From NCBI GenBank assembly GCA_027013145.1, contig JALUXX010000004.1, positions 46,171 to 110,170 on the forward strand: a stretch of 64,000 nucleotides of DNA. Direction: 5' to 3'. How positions within the stretch are numbered: the stretch's first letter is position 1; each line of letters begins with the position of its first letter. This stretch comes from Gammaproteobacteria bacterium (GTDB lineage Bacteria > Pseudomonadota > Gammaproteobacteria > 21-64-14). A program made the position numbers and the translations under genes. The notes beneath the pieces are model-generated. The model had not been told where the DNA came from and did not search any database. It saw nothing but the letters and a program-made list of their open reading frames with translations. Shown here piece after piece: positions 47,017 to 58,600 of this stretch.

Positions 47017-47059
47017 GTCGAAGACTCCTGGGACATCGCTCGTCGCGGAAAGGCCGGCT

Positions 47060-47088
47060 ACTATGCGAATTTTCCGCCCGCCTGTCAA
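47060..47088 (-). promoter_or_regulatory. Sigma-70 promoter of rpsT
   Basis: TTGACA (47088-47083, perfect -35), 17-bp spacer, CATAGT (47065-47060). It lies about 45-70 nt before the TTG start of rpsT. Confidence 0.85.
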
Positions 47089-47163
47089 TCCCGCGGCGCC
47101 CGCCGCGGGACACCCGCGAGAAATGCGGGTTACACTCGCCCGGATTTTGCGACCCGGATCCCC

Positions 47164-48705
47164 ATGAGCCTGCGCCTGCTGAAGTCCACCGCCACCGTCG
47201 GCGCCATGACCCTGGTCTCGCGCGTGCTGGGGCTCGCGCGCGACGTGGTCATCGCCCGCTTCGGCGCCGGCGCGGCCACCGACGCCTTCTTCGTCGCCTT
47301 CAAGGTCCCGAACTTCCTGCGCCGGCTCTTCGGCGAGGGGGCCTTCTCCCAGGCCTTCGTGCCGGTGCTCTCGGAGTACAAGACCCGGCGCGACCGCGCC
47401 GAGGTACGCCGCCTGGCCGATCACGTCAGCGCCGCGCTCGGCCTGATCCTGTTCCTGGTCACGCTGGTGGGCGTAGTCGCCGCGCCGCTGCTGGTGTATC
47501 TCTTCGCGCCCGGCTTCCACGACAACCCGGCCAAGTTTCACCTCACCGAGTCGATGCTGCGCATCACCTTCCCGTACATCCTGTTCATCTCCCTGACCGC
47601 GCTGGCCGGCGGCATCCTCAACACCTACGGGCGCTTCGGCGTGCCCGCCTTCACCCCGGTGCTGCTCAACCTGTCGCTGATCGGCGCGGCGCTGTGGCTG
47701 GCCCCGCATCTGGCGCATCCGATCACCGCGCTCGCCTGGGCCGTGCTCGGCGCAGGGGTGCTCCAACTCGCCTTCCAGCTCCCGTTCCTGGCGCGCCTGC
47801 ACCTGCTGCCGCGCCCGCGGCTGAACTGGGGCGACCCCGGGGTGCGGCGCATCCTGCGCCTGATGACCCCGGCGCTGGTGGGCGTGTCGGTCACGCAGGT
47901 CAACCTGCTGGTGGACACCCTGATCGCCTCGTTCCTGGTCAGCGGCAGCATCACCTGGCTCTACTACTCCGACCGGCTGATGGAGTTTCCGGTCGGGGTG
48001 TTCGGCGTGGCGCTGGGCACGGTGATCCTGCCGCACCTCTCGCGCCGCCATGCCGGCTCCGATCCCGAGGCCTTCCGCCGCTCGCTCGACTGGGGCCTGC
48101 GCTGGGTCGTGCTGGTCGCCGCGCCCGCCACCGTGGCGCTGGTGCTGCTCGCCGGCCCGCTGCTCACGACGCTGTTCCAGTACCGCGCCTTCAGCCCGTA
48201 CGACGTGACCATGGCGAGCCGCAGCCTGATCACCTTCTCGGTCGGGCTGACCGGATTCATCCTCATCAAGGTCCTCGCCCCCGGCTTCTATGCGCGCCAG
48301 GACACCACCACGCCGGTCCGCATCGCCGTGGTGGCGATGCTCTCCAACATCGTGTTCAACCTGGCGCTGGTGGTGCCGCTCAAGCATGCCGGCGTGGCGC
48401 TGGCGACCTCCCTGGCCGCCTACGTCAACAGCGGCCTGCTCTTCCGCGCCCTGCGCCGCAGCGGCGTCTACCGCGCCGAGCCCGGCTGGGGGCGCTTCGC
48501 CCTCCAGGTCGGCGGTGCCTGCCTGGCCATGGGGCTGGTGCTCGGCTACGGGCGCGGTGAGCCCTCCGCGTGGTTCGCCTGGGACGGCCTGCGCCGCACC
48601 GCCCACCTCGCAGCGCTGGTGATCGCGGGCGGCCTGACCTATATAGGGACGCTCGCCGCCCTGGGCCTGCGCCCGGCCCATGTGCTGGAGGCCCCGGGGA
48701 CCTGA
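47164..48705 (+). CDS. murJ: Lipid II flippase MurJ (MviN)
   Basis: 513-aa inner-membrane flippase of the MOP superfamily. Fourteen hydrophobic helices are expected. Early segments [18 protein letters not shown] and [19 protein letters not shown] and the later [19 protein letters not shown] are diagnostic. It is divergent from rpsT and begins the murJ-ribF-ileS-lspA direction. Confidence 0.96.
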   Translation: MSLRLLKSTATVGAMTLVSRVLGLARDVVIARFGAGAATDAFFVAFKVPNFLRRLFGEGAFSQAFVPVLSEYKTRRDRAEVRRLADHVSAALGLILFLVTLVGVVAAPLLVYLFAPGFHDNPAKFHLTESMLRITFPYILFISLTALAGGILNTYGRFGVPAFTPVLLNLSLIGAALWLAPHLAHPITALAWAVLGAGVLQLAFQLPFLARLHLLPRPRLNWGDPGVRRILRLMTPALVGVSVTQVNLLVDTLIASFLVSGSITWLYYSDRLMEFPVGVFGVALGTVILPHLSRRHAGSDPEAFRRSLDWGLRWVVLVAAPATVALVLLAGPLLTTLFQYRAFSPYDVTMASRSLITFSVGLTGFILIKVLAPGFYARQDTTTPVRIAVVAMLSNIVFNLALVVPLKHAGVALATSLAAYVNSGLLFRALRRSGVYRAEPGWGRFALQVGGACLAMGLVLGYGRGEPSAWFAWDGLRRTAHLAALVIAGGLTYIGTLAALGLRPAHVLEAPGT

Positions 48706-48871
48706 GGGTGCGCGGTGGCGGTCGTCGCCGCCCGTCGGTTCGACTACACTGCCCCGGCGGGCCTCGCCCGGCGAATACCCGTTCCCCGGTACCGGAAATA
48801 CCTGCGACCATGCGCATACCCGCCTCCCGTCCCGAGACGCCCGGCCCGCCTTGTCCGTCGGGAGTGGCCTC

Positions 48872-49837
48872 ATGGAACTGATCCGCGGGCTGCACAACCT
48901 GCGCCCCCGCCATCGGGGGTGCGTCGCGACCATCGGCAACTTCGACGGCGTGCATCTCGGGCATCAGGCGGTGCTCGGGCAGCTCGCGGAGAAGGCCGCC
49001 GAATACGGGGCGCCGACGACGGTGGTGACCTTCGAGCCGCACCCGCAGGAGTACTTCGCCGGCGCCGATGCGCCGCCGCGCCTCACGCGACTGCGCGAGA
49101 AGGTGCTGGCCCTGCAGCGCTTCGCGGTGACGCGCGTATTGTGCCTGCGCTTCGACGCACGCCTCGCCGCGTTGGGGCCCGAGGAGTTCATCGATCGCGT
49201 ACTCGTCGCGGGGCTCGCGGTGCGCTATCTGGTGGTGGGCGACGACTTCCGCTTCGGCGCGGGGCGCCGGGGCGATTTCGGGATGCTCGAGCGCGCCGGG
49301 CACCGGCACGGATTCTCGGTGGCGCACATGCACACCTTCGAGGTGGACGGGGCGCGGGTGAGCAGCACGCGCATCCGCGCCGCGCTCGCCGCGGGGGACC
49401 TGGCCGGCGCCGCCAAGCTGCTCGGGCGTCCCTACCGCATGCGCGGGCGCGTCGCCCACGGCGATCGCCGCGGTCGCGGGATCGGCTTTCCGACCGCCAA
49501 CCTCCACCTGCACCGGCGGGTGAGCCCGTTGCGGGGGGTGTACGCGGTGCAGATGTTCGGCGTCGAGGGCGAGCCGCTGGCGGGGGTCGCCAACATCGGC
49601 AGCCGGCCGACCGTGGACGGCACGCGCACGCTGCTCGAGGTGCACCTGCTCGACTACGACGGCGACCTCTACGGGCGCCACGTCGCGGTGGACTTCCTGC
49701 ACCGCATCCGCGACGAGCGCCGCTTCGCCTCCCTCGAGGCGCTTACCAGCCAGATCCGCGAGGACACCGAGGCGGCCCGGCGCTTCTTCGCCGGGTCCCG
49801 CGCGGATCCCGCCGTCGGCGCCGGCACCCGCCGGTAG
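48872..49837 (+). CDS. ribF: Bifunctional riboflavin kinase/FAD synthetase
   Basis: 321 aa. N-terminal FMN adenylyltransferase with [16 protein letters not shown] and the later SSTRIR motif; C-terminal riboflavin kinase with [17 protein letters not shown] and [11 protein letters not shown]. The ATG at 48872 has GGGAG 8 nt upstream; the frame extends into the murJ 3' end but that is not coding. Confidence 0.96.
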   Translation: MELIRGLHNLRPRHRGCVATIGNFDGVHLGHQAVLGQLAEKAAEYGAPTTVVTFEPHPQEYFAGADAPPRLTRLREKVLALQRFAVTRVLCLRFDARLAALGPEEFIDRVLVAGLAVRYLVVGDDFRFGAGRRGDFGMLERAGHRHGFSVAHMHTFEVDGARVSSTRIRAALAAGDLAGAAKLLGRPYRMRGRVAHGDRRGRGIGFPTANLHLHRRVSPLRGVYAVQMFGVEGEPLAGVANIGSRPTVDGTRTLLEVHLLDYDGDLYGRHVAVDFLHRIRDERRFASLEALTSQIREDTEAARRFFAGSRADPAVGAGTRR

Positions 49838-49929
49838 CCGCGGCGGCGCGCCGCGTGTAAAGTGCCGGGGACCGCCCGCCGCCGCCCGCACGGGGCCGCG
49901 CGGGGTGCCGACCGACCGTTCCCGGACCG

Positions 49930-52764
49930 ATGACGAACTACAAAGACACCCTCAATCTCCCGAAGACCGATTTCCCCATGAAGGCGGGCCTCGCCCGGCG
50001 CGAGCCGGAGATGCTCGAGCACTGGCGGGGCCTCGATCTGTACCGGCGGCTGCGCGCCGCGCGCGCCGGGCGCGAGCGCTTCATCCTCCACGACGGCCCG
50101 CCCTACGCCAACGGCGACATCCACATCGGCCACGCCGTCAACAAGATCCTCAAGGACATCATCGTCAAGGCGCGTTCGATGGAGGGCTACGACGCGGCCT
50201 ACCTCCCCGGCTGGGACTGCCACGGCCTGCCGATCGAGCTGCAGGTGGAGAAGAAGCTCGGCCGCCCCGGCGCCAAGGTCAGCGCCGCGGAATTCCGCCG
50301 CGCCTGCCGCGACTACGCACGCCGTCAGGTCGAGCGCCAGAGCCGCGACTTCCAGCGCCTCGGGGTGCTCGGCGACTGGGAGCATCCCTACCTGACGATG
50401 GACTTCCGCTTCGAGGCGGACATCGTCCGCGCTCTGGGCGCCATCCTCGCCGCGGGTCACGTCGAACCGGGCTACAAGCCGGTGCACTGGTGCGTGGACT
50501 GCCGCTCGGCGCTGGCCGAGGCGGAGGTCGAGTACCAGGAGCGCACCTCGCCGGCGATCGACGTGCGCTTCCCGGCCGTCGACGAGGCGGCCTTCCTGGC
50601 GCGCATGGACTCCGCGGGTGGAGAGGCAGGCCGCGGCCCGCTGTCGGTGGTGATCTGGACCACGACGCCGTGGACCCTGCCCGCCAACCGTGCGGTGGCG
50701 CTGCACCCCGACATCGACTACGCGCTGGTGCAGGTGGACGGGCCGGCGGGCGCCGAGCGGCTGCTGATCGCCGCGGGCCTGATCGAGGCGGTGTGCGCGC
50801 GCGCCGGGCTGTCCGATCCGCGCATCGTCGCGCGCGCGCGCGGGGCGGCGCTCGAGGGCCTGCACCTGCGCCACCCGTTCCTCGAGCGCGAGGTGCCGCT
50901 GATCCTCGGCGCCCACGTGACCTTGGAATCGGGCACGGGCGCGGTGCATACCGCACCGGGGCACGGCCTCGAGGACTACGTGGCCGGCCGGCGCTACGAC
51001 CTGCCCGTCGACAACCCGGTCGGCGCGGACGGACGCTTCCTGCCGGACACTCCCCTGTTCGCGGGCGAACCGGTCTTCGCCGCCAACGATCACGTCATCG
51101 AGGTCCTGCGCGAGCGCGGCGCGCTGTTGCACCTGGCCGCGCTGCGCCACAGCTATCCGCACTGCTGGCGGCACAAGAGCCCGATCATCTTTCGCGCCAC
51201 GGCGCAGTGGTTCATCACCATGGACGGCAACGGCCTGCGGGCACAGGCCCTGGCCGCCATCGCATCGGTGCAGTGGCTGCCCCAGTGGGGCCGGGCGCGC
51301 ATCGAGGGGATGGTCGCCAACCGCCCCGACTGGTGCATCTCGCGCCAGCGCGCGTGGGGCACGCCGATCCCGCTGTTCGTCCACCGCCGGCGGCGCACGC
51401 CCCACCCGCACACGCCGGAGCTGATCGAGGCCGTGGCGCAGCGCATCGAGGAGGCGGGCATCGACGCCTGGTTCGATCTCGACCCGGGCACGCTCCTGGG
51501 TGCGGAGGCGGAGGAGTACGAAAAGATCACCGATACCCTCGACGTATGGTTCGACTCGGGCGTGACGCACGCCTGCGTCCTGCGCCGCCGCCAGGAGCTG
51601 GGCTTCCCCGCCGACCTCTACCTCGAGGGCTCGGATCAGCACCGCGGCTGGTTCCAGTCCTCGCTGCTGACCTCGGTGGCCATGAACGCGGGCGCCCCGC
51701 CCTATCGCAGCGTGCTCACGCACGGTTTCACCGTCGACGCCGACGGGCGCAAGATGTCCAAGTCGCTCGGCAACGTGGTCTCCCCGCAGGAGGTGATGGA
51801 ACACCTAGGGGCCGACATCCTGCGCCTGTGGGTGGCGGCGACCGACTACCGCGGCGAGATGGCCGTCTCCGAGGAGATCCTCAAACGCACCGCCGACGCC
51901 TACCGGCGCATGCGCAACACCGCGCGCTACCTGCTCGCCAATCTCAACGGCTTCGACCCGGCGCGCGACCGGCTGGCGCCCGAGGCGCTGCTGGTGCTGG
52001 ATCGATGGGTGCTCGAACAGGCGCGCACGCTGCATCGCGAGGTGCGCCGCGCCTACGAGCGCTACGAATTCCACGTCATCTACCAGCGTGTGCACAACTT
52101 CTGCGTCGTCACCCTGGGCGGCTTCTATCTCGACATCATCAAGGACCGCCAGTACACCACGCGCGCCGAGAGCGCGGCGCGCCGCTCGGCGCAGACCGCG
52201 ATGTACCACCTCGCCGAGGCGCTGGTGCGCTGGCTCGCGCCGATCCTGAGCTTCACCGCGGACGAGATCTGGCGCTATCTGCCCGGCGAGCGCGGGGCGT
52301 CGGTGCTGCTGGAGACCTGGTACGAACCCCCTGCGGTCGTTTTCCCGGACGACCTGGGGCCGGCGCTGTGGGAGCGCGTGATCGCCGTGCGCGAGGCGGT
52401 CGGCAAGCGCCTGGAGGCGCTGCGAGCGGGCGGCGCCATCGGCTCCTCGCTCGACGCCGAGGTCGACCTCTACTGCGACGAGCGTACCCGCGCGGATCTG
52501 GGACGCCTCGGGGACGAGCTGCGCTTCGTGCTCATCACGTCCTACGCGCGCGTGCACCCGCTGGAGGAACAGCCCGACGACGCCTATGCCGCCGAACTGC
52601 CCGACGCCGACGTGTGGATCCGCGCGACGCCCTCCGCCCACCCCAAGTGCGTGCGCTGCTGGCACCATCGCGAGGATGTCGGCCGCGACCCCGGGCACCC
52701 GGAACTGTGCGGGCGCTGCGTGGAGAACGTGACCGGCGCGGGCGAGACGCGCCGGTACGCATGA
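49930..52764 (+). CDS. ileS: Isoleucyl-tRNA synthetase
   Basis: 944-aa class I synthetase. HIGH-type motif in [12 protein letters not shown] and KMSKS in [11 protein letters not shown] are intact. The CP1 editing domain lies between them ([16 protein letters not shown]). The C-terminal zinc finger is present ([20 protein letters not shown]). Its stop overlaps the lspA start by ATGA. Confidence 0.98.
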   Translation: MTNYKDTLNLPKTDFPMKAGLARREPEMLEHWRGLDLYRRLRAARAGRERFILHDGPPYANGDIHIGHAVNKILKDIIVKARSMEGYDAAYLPGWDCHGLPIELQVEKKLGRPGAKVSAAEFRRACRDYARRQVERQSRDFQRLGVLGDWEHPYLTMDFRFEADIVRALGAILAAGHVEPGYKPVHWCVDCRSALAEAEVEYQERTSPAIDVRFPAVDEAAFLARMDSAGGEAGRGPLSVVIWTTTPWTLPANRAVALHPDIDYALVQVDGPAGAERLLIAAGLIEAVCARAGLSDPRIVARARGAALEGLHLRHPFLEREVPLILGAHVTLESGTGAVHTAPGHGLEDYVAGRRYDLPVDNPVGADGRFLPDTPLFAGEPVFAANDHVIEVLRERGALLHLAALRHSYPHCWRHKSPIIFRATAQWFITMDGNGLRAQALAAIASVQWLPQWGRARIEGMVANRPDWCISRQRAWGTPIPLFVHRRRRTPHPHTPELIEAVAQRIEEAGIDAWFDLDPGTLLGAEAEEYEKITDTLDVWFDSGVTHACVLRRRQELGFPADLYLEGSDQHRGWFQSSLLTSVAMNAGAPPYRSVLTHGFTVDADGRKMSKSLGNVVSPQEVMEHLGADILRLWVAATDYRGEMAVSEEILKRTADAYRRMRNTARYLLANLNGFDPARDRLAPEALLVLDRWVLEQARTLHREVRRAYERYEFHVIYQRVHNFCVVTLGGFYLDIIKDRQYTTRAESAARRSAQTAMYHLAEALVRWLAPILSFTADEIWRYLPGERGASVLLETWYEPPAVVFPDDLGPALWERVIAVREAVGKRLEALRAGGAIGSSLDAEVDLYCDERTRADLGRLGDELRFVLITSYARVHPLEEQPDDAYAAELPDADVWIRATPSAHPKCVRCWHHREDVGRDPGHPELCGRCVENVTGAGETRRYA

Positions 52765-53273
52765 GCGGCGCAGACGTGATCGAAACCGTATACCCGACGG
52801 GCGCGCGCGGGGCCCTGCGCTGGCTGTGGCTGGCGGCCGCCGTCGTGGCCGCCGATCAGCTTACGAAATGGCTCGCCGCCCATTACCTCCCCTATGCGAC
52901 GCCGGTACCCCTGACGCCCTTCCTCGACCTCACGTTGGTCCACAACACCGGTGCCGCATTCAGCTTTCTCAGCACGGCCTCCGGGTGGCAGCGCTGGCTC
53001 TTCACCGGCCTCGCGGCGGGCGTCAGCGGCGTGATCGTGGCATGGCTGCGCCGGCTCCCGGCGCAGGCACGGTGGCAGGCGGCGGCCCTGGCGCTGGTGC
53101 TCGGCGGCGCGCTGGGGAACCTGATCGATCGCGTCGTTCACGGCTACGTGGTGGATTTCATCGATTTCCACTACCTCCAGTGGCACTTCCCCGCGTTCAA
53201 CGTCGCCGACTCGGCGATCACCGTCGGCGCCGCCCTGCTGGTGGTGGACCTGCTGCGCACCGGGAACCGATAG
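52761..53273 (+). CDS. lspA: Lipoprotein signal peptidase
   Basis: 170-aa inner-membrane aspartic peptidase with four helices. The catalytic aspartates are in the segments [10 protein letters not shown] region/[18 protein letters not shown] and [21 protein letters not shown] is also conserved. The ATG at 52761 overlaps the ileS stop, and the next gene starts 3 nt after its stop. Confidence 0.96.
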   Translation: MSGADVIETVYPTGARGALRWLWLAAAVVAADQLTKWLAAHYLPYATPVPLTPFLDLTLVHNTGAAFSFLSTASGWQRWLFTGLAAGVSGVIVAWLRRLPAQARWQAAALALVLGGALGNLIDRVVHGYVVDFIDFHYLQWHFPAFNVADSAITVGAALLVVDLLRTGNR

Positions 53274-53276
53274 GTC

Positions 53277-53750
53277 GTGGGGACGGGCGGCCCGCGCATC
53301 GACCTCGGCAGCCGCGTACGCCTGCACATCTCGATCGCGCTCGAGGACGGCAGCGAGGCGATCAGCACCTTCGGCGAGGAGCCGCTGGAGCTGCGCGTCG
53401 GGGACGGGACCCTGCTGCAGACCCTGGAACTCGCCCTCATCGGCCTCGCCGCCGGCGATACCGAGACGCTCGAGGTCGACCCGGAGCACGCCTTCGGTGC
53501 GCACGATCCCTCCCGCATCCAGACCGTGGACCGGACGCGATTCCCGGCCGACGTGGTCCCGGTTCCGGGGACCGTGGTGGGCTTCACGGGCCCCGGCGGG
53601 GAGGAAGTGGCCGGGACGGTCCTCGCCGTGGAGGGCGGCACCGTGCGCGTCGATTTCAACCACCCCCTGGCGGGGCACCGGATCCGCTACCGGGTGCAGA
53701 TCCTGGAGGTCGAGGCGCCGTCTCCGCAGGAGGGAGACGCAGGCGACTGA
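53277..53750 (+). CDS. fkpB: FKBP-type peptidyl-prolyl isomerase, SlpA/FkpB-like
   Basis: 157-aa cytoplasmic FKBP/SlyD-like isomerase with an inserted flap domain. Family segments: [50 protein letters not shown] and [19 protein letters not shown]. The GTG start 3 nt after lspA fits operon spacing. Position between lspA and ispH is conserved. Confidence 0.93.
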   Translation: MGTGGPRIDLGSRVRLHISIALEDGSEAISTFGEEPLELRVGDGTLLQTLELALIGLAAGDTETLEVDPEHAFGAHDPSRIQTVDRTRFPADVVPVPGTVVGFTGPGGEEVAGTVLAVEGGTVRVDFNHPLAGHRIRYRVQILEVEAPSPQEGDAGD

Positions 53751-53854
53751 TTCAAGGCGGGCCGGAGCCGGCCGACACCCCGGATAACGGAAGGGAGGGG
53801 TGCGGATCCGCGCGTTCGCCCGGCCCGCACCCCCTGGCCTATAATGGACGGCCC

Positions 53855-54793
53855 ATGCAAGTCCTGCTCGCCAACCCGCGCGGATTCTGCGCCGGCGTCG
53901 AGCGCGCCATCGGGATCGTGGAGCGCGCGCTGGAGCTGTTCGGTCCGCCGATCTACGTCCGCCACGAGGTGGTACACAACCGCTACGTGGTGGACCGCCT
54001 GCGCGCGAAGGGGGCGGTGTTCGTCGAGGACCTCGACGCGGTACCCGACGGCGCGGCGGTGATCTTCAGTGCGCACGGCGTGGCGCGTTCGGTGCGCGAG
54101 GCCGCCGAACGCCGCGGCCTGCGGGTCTTCGACGCCACCTGCCCGCTGGTCACCAAGGTCCATAGAGAGGTGGCGCGCCATTCGGCCGCCGGGCGCGAGG
54201 TGATCCTCATCGGCCACGCCGGCCACCCCGAGGTCGACGGTACCCTCGGCCAGTACGACCGCGCCGGGGGCGGGGCGATCTATCTCGTCGAGTCGGAAGC
54301 GCAGGCGGAGACGGTCGCGGTCCGTGATCCGGAGCGCGTCGCCTACGTCACGCAGACCACCCTGTCGATGGACGACACCGAGTGCATCGTGGGGGTCCTG
54401 CGCCGGCGCTTCCCGCACATCGTCGGGCCGCGCAAGAACGACATCTGCTACGCGACGCAGAACCGGCAGGACGCCGTCAAATCGCTGACCGATCGCTGCG
54501 ACCTCATGCTGGTCGTCGGGTCGGCCAACAGCTCCAACTCGATGCGGCTGCGGGAGATCGCGGAGAACGCGGGGATTCCAGCCTACCGGGTCGATGGCCC
54601 CCAGGATCTGCGTTCCGACTGGCTCGCCGGTCACGAGCGCATCGGGGTGACCGCGGGCGCCTCGGCGCCGGACGTCCTGGTGCAACGGGTGGTGCAACGC
54701 CTGCGCGAATGGGGCGTGCGCTGCATCGAAGAGACCGTCAGCCGCCCGGAGCGGGTCGCCTTCCCGCTGCCGGTCGCCCTGCGCTCCCCCTGA
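53855..54793 (+). CDS. ispH: 4-hydroxy-3-methylbut-2-enyl diphosphate reductase
   Basis: 312-aa last enzyme of the MEP isoprenoid pathway, with a [4Fe-4S] cluster. The three cluster cysteines are in [22 protein letters not shown] and [17 protein letters not shown] and [10 protein letters not shown] are also conserved. A TATAAT hexamer at 53840-53845 lies just before the ATG but lacks a clear -35, so its role is uncertain. Confidence 0.96.
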   Translation: MQVLLANPRGFCAGVERAIGIVERALELFGPPIYVRHEVVHNRYVVDRLRAKGAVFVEDLDAVPDGAAVIFSAHGVARSVREAAERRGLRVFDATCPLVTKVHREVARHSAAGREVILIGHAGHPEVDGTLGQYDRAGGGAIYLVESEAQAETVAVRDPERVAYVTQTTLSMDDTECIVGVLRRRFPHIVGPRKNDICYATQNRQDAVKSLTDRCDLMLVVGSANSSNSMRLREIAENAGIPAYRVDGPQDLRSDWLAGHERIGVTAGASAPDVLVQRVVQRLREWGVRCIEETVSRPERVAFPLPVALRSP

Positions 54794-54859
54794 GCCCGTA
54801 CGCGGGCGCGCGGACTCTCAGACGTATTGCTTGCCGCGCGGCGCCGGGGCGTACCCGGC

Positions 54860-55333
54860 CTACCAGCATCGGTCGAGCGTGCCGCTGCCGGTGAATCCCT
54901 TCGCACCGGTCGAGTCCAGCGTGATCGTCTTGCATTGGGTGTCGCCGTCCTGCGCACCCTTGCTGGTGGGCGTCGCCGTCAGCACGTAGCCGGTGCTGAT
55001 CGTCTTCCCGGCCGGCGCCGCGATGCTCAGGGTGTAGTAGCCCTCGGGGCTCTGGCTGCCCGGGTAGCTCAGCCCGCAGGCCGAGCCGGCGCAGCCGCCG
55101 GGGCCGACGATCGTCGCCGTGTACTGGTTGTAGAGCGTATAGAAGCGCTCCTCGTCCGCCGCGGCCTTCTGCAGCAGGACGTGGGCGTCCGAGCGGCGGC
55201 TCTCGATCACCCGGCCGCGGTAGGAGGGGTACGCGATCGCCGCCAGCAGGGCGATCACGACCACGGTGATCATCAGCTCGATCAGGGTGAAGCCGGCGAC
55301 GGCCCGCCGCTTCGTGCCGCGGCGGGGGCTCAT
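54860..55333 (-). CDS. pilE: Type IV minor pilin PilE
   Basis: 157-aa prepilin, last gene of the minor-pilin operon. The cleavage site and E5 are in AVAGFTLIELMITVVVIALL. A C-terminal pair of cysteines (CKTITLD, DRCW) and another pair (GGCAGSACG) suggest two disulphides. Its ATG overlaps the pilY2 stop as ATGA. It converges with ispH. Confidence 0.92.
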   Translation of the reverse strand: MSPRRGTKRRAVAGFTLIELMITVVVIALLAAIAYPSYRGRVIESRRSDAHVLLQKAAADEERFYTLYNQYTATIVGPGGCAGSACGLSYPGSQSPEGYYTLSIAAPAGKTISTGYVLTATPTSKGAQDGDTQCKTITLDSTGAKGFTGSGTLDRCW

Positions 55334-55671
55334 CGCGCCACCCCGTGGGTGCGGATCGCGCGCACCACCCGCACGCCGCCGTCGGTCGGCGAGGGCGGTG
55401 CGAGTTCGAGCGTCACCCGCATCCCGGGATCCAGACCGGCGGCATCCCCCGACACGGTGACGCCGTTGAGCCGGTAGGTGGCCCCGAGGCGGTAGCCGCG
55501 ATCGTCGACGATCACCAGACGCTGCTTGGGTTGTACGGAGTCCACCACACCCCGGACCACCCCGACGGGCCCGGCGGGCATCACCCGCGGGGGCGGGGCC
55601 GCGGCGGCCGCGGGGCCGAGCATTAGCCCCGCCGCCAGCGCCAGACCCGTGAGCAGATTCGATACCTTCAT
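55330..55671 (-). CDS. pilY2: PilY2-like small exported protein
   Basis: 113 aa with a signal peptide (LLTGLALAAGLMLGPAAAA). A small beta-rich domain follows (VVRGVVDSVQPKQRLVIVDD, RGYRLGATYRLNG). Between pilY1 and pilE in Pseudomonas lies pilY2, of about this size; I name it by position and size since sequence similarity is only suggestive. Upstream frame to 56526 is a shadow of pilY1. Confidence 0.75.
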   Translation of the reverse strand: MKVSNLLTGLALAAGLMLGPAAAAAPPPRVMPAGPVGVVRGVVDSVQPKQRLVIVDDRGYRLGATYRLNGVTVSGDAAGLDPGMRVTLELAPPSPTDGGVRVVRAIRTHGVAR

Positions 55672-55691
55672 GTGCACCCCTCCCTGTATCG

Positions 55692-58600
55692 CTACTGGAG
55701 CTGGCGCCAGCTCTGGCGCCCGTTCGCGCTGGGGCCGGCGTTCTCGCTGATCTTGGTCGTCTTGCCGTTGGAACCCTGCAGGTACTTGCACTCGGCCCCT
55801 TTGCAGTTGCTGAGGATCGCCGGGCGCGAGAGCAGGCCGTTCTTGGACTGCATCCCGCTGGCCGGGACATAGGTGTCCTTGCCCGTGACCGGGTCCTTGA
55901 TCTTGACGTAGTCGGCGCTGTTGAAGCTGTTGTCGCCGTTGAGGTCGAACGCCGTATACGGCAGCCGCCCGCCGCTCGCGGCGCTGATCTCGAACAGCCA
56001 GCTCGTGCCGCCGCTGGAGCAGACGTTTGCGTTGGGGATGAGCGTGGTGAAGATCAGCCGCCCCGAGCGCAGGACGGGATCGGTGATCATCATCTCGCCC
56101 TGGGCACCGAGGGTCGGCGATTTGAGGTCGAGGTACCACCCCATCTGGGTCGACCAGTCGATGCGGTTGCCGCTCACCACCCGCAATTGGGCGCCGAACG
56201 CGGTCGTCTCGTTGGTGATCGTCTGCGCCTGCAGTTTCGCGCGGGTAATGGTCGGCGGCGTGCCGCCGTTGGGGTCCCAGATGCCGTAGACCGACTGCAC
56301 CGTGCTCGTGTCGGGCACCGAGTCCGTCGTCTCCAGGTATTTCCCGGTCCCGAAGTACACCATGAACCCCGGCCCCGAGGGGTTCGTCCCGACCACGGGC
56401 CGCGTGGTGATGGGCTGGGGCTTGCCGCCGGCGTCCACCGCGGTGAACAGCGGCTTGGGTTTGCTCCCGCTGCTGTAGGCGACCTTCCACGTGCCCGGCG
56501 TGGAACCGGAGAGGTTGAACTTCCACAGGTTCCCGTAGAGGTCGCCCGCGAAGACGTAGTCGGTCGTGAAGTTCCCGTCCGCGTCGACCGGCTCGACCGT
56601 CGCCAGACCGTCCGGTCGGTTCTTTCCGGTCGGATCGTCGGTCGGCCCGGTGCCGGTGTCGATCTTCTTGATGAGTGCGCCGGTCTCGATGTTCACCACG
56701 TAGAGCATGGCGTCACCGCAACCGGAGCCCGAACAACTGCTGTTGTATCCGTTGCCGAACACCGCGGCCCACACCCCGTTGTTCAGCAGGACGATCGCCG
56801 GGCGACTGTAGGTGTCGCCGAGGTTCGGATCGCCGTAGGGCGCGGCCTTCGTGTCGGTGAACTCCCACAGCACCAGATTCTTCGCGTTCCCTTCCGCGAA
56901 GGCCGCCGGATCGGTCACGTCGAGTGCGTAGATCTCCCGGCCGCCGCCGCCGAGCCCTCCGGCGAGCACGCTGCGCCACTGTCCCAGCCCGGTGAAGTAC
57001 ACATCGTTTTCGGTCGGCGTGCTGTCCACATAGTAACGATGGGCATAGGTCGGCGAGGTGAGCTGGTTGAGGGCCCCGAAGAGCGCGGAGGGCACGAAGC
57101 CCAGCACCTCCATGCCGGTGTCGGCGCGGAACCCGTGCAGCATCCCGTCGTTGGCCCCGACGTAGACCACGGGCGTGCGTGCGGCCTGCGCGGTCTTGAA
57201 CGTCGCGTAGGACGCGGTCCAACTGCTGTACGGCGACCCGGAGCCCCAGGAGTAGAAGCGGTTCGGCGGCCCGACGTAGACCGGCGCCGAATCGACGATG
57301 TCCCCGAGGATGCCGCCGGTGCGGTTGCGGAAGGTGCCGCCGTTGACCTGCTCCTGGGTGCGACTGCCGCGCAGATAGTCCAATCTGGCCGAGCCCAGGG
57401 CGTCGGCCGTCCCGCTCACCGGGTCGGTGTTCAACGCGGACTGCTCGGACGAGGAGAGGCTCGACCAGCGGAACGGGACCCCCTGGGACTTACCCGGGTC
57501 GTAGGTGAGGATCGTACGCGAGCCCTGAACCGTAGTGTTCCCGGGCAACGGGACGCAGGCGGCCCCGACGCGCCCGGACAGGATGCAGTTGGCGTCCCAG
57601 ACGAGCCCCGCGAGGTTGCCGCTGCTGTCGAGTTTGGTCGCCTGCACGTCACCGGTCCACGTGCTGCCGTCGAAGGTCGCGGTGATGAGCTGCGTGTTGG
57701 TCTCCAGGGAACCCGAAGTCAGGGCGGCGGCGGAGAACGAGGAGGTGCGCTGGCCGATCGCCCCGATGATGTTGGCGAAGGCGCTGACCAGGGACTGCGG
57801 GTTCTTGGCGCTGAGAAAGTCCCCGCGCCCGTTGACCGCGGCGTGCCACAGATCGTCGATGGTGGTGATGGTGTTGGCCGCCGGCTTCGGCCACGACTTC
57901 GACCCGGAGATCAGCGCCGGAAGGTCGGTGGACGGATCGAGCGTGCCGTCGACGCCGAGACCGATGGTGAATGTGACCATGTGCTGCCAGTCGGCCGGAT
58001 CGTTGCGGTAGTCGTAGAAGGTCGCGTTCTGGTCGACCGTCACCCCGTCCGCCTTGTAGTGGACGTTCGGCAGATACTGCGGGACGTCGTTCGTCAGACT
58101 CGGCCGCAGATCGCGGTCCCAGTAGTACATGGCGACGTCGGCGAGCGTGTCGGACCAGCCGTCCTTGAAGGGTGTGTTGGGGTTGTACTGGTAACTCGCC
58201 CCGGTCGGGTCGGTGATCACCGGGCCGCTGGCGCCGTCCACGTTGCCGACGCCGGGATCGCTGCCGTTCCACATGCCGTCGGTCATGAGGACGGAGAAGT
58301 TCTGCCGGCAGGAGTACTCCGGCGCGTCCTGCACCCCGGGCGTCAATGCGTACGGGCTCTTGACGCCCGACGTGGAGTAGTACTCGCCGACGCGCTGCAG
58401 CGACTGGCGCAGCGGGGTGCCGCCGCCGGGGAGGACGCCGCCGAGCCAGGAGAACCAGGCCTTGCGCTCGCTCCCGGCGAACGGGTGGAGCATCTGCACG
58501 CCGGAGGGGCTGCTCGGGTTGAGTCGGTTGGTGTTGATGTTCTGCCCGGCCACGCGCGTCGTCGTCCCGAGCTTGCCGAACGCCAGCGAGATCGCCGTCT

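Noticed and set aside
48680..48871. N-terminal extension of ribF into the murJ 3' end
   Set aside because: The family N-terminus and a good ribosome-binding site place the start at 48872.
49838..49929. T-box or other leader regulation before ileS
   Set aside because: The 92-bp gap has no specifier or antiterminator sequences; only an ordinary promoter-like TAAAGT is seen.
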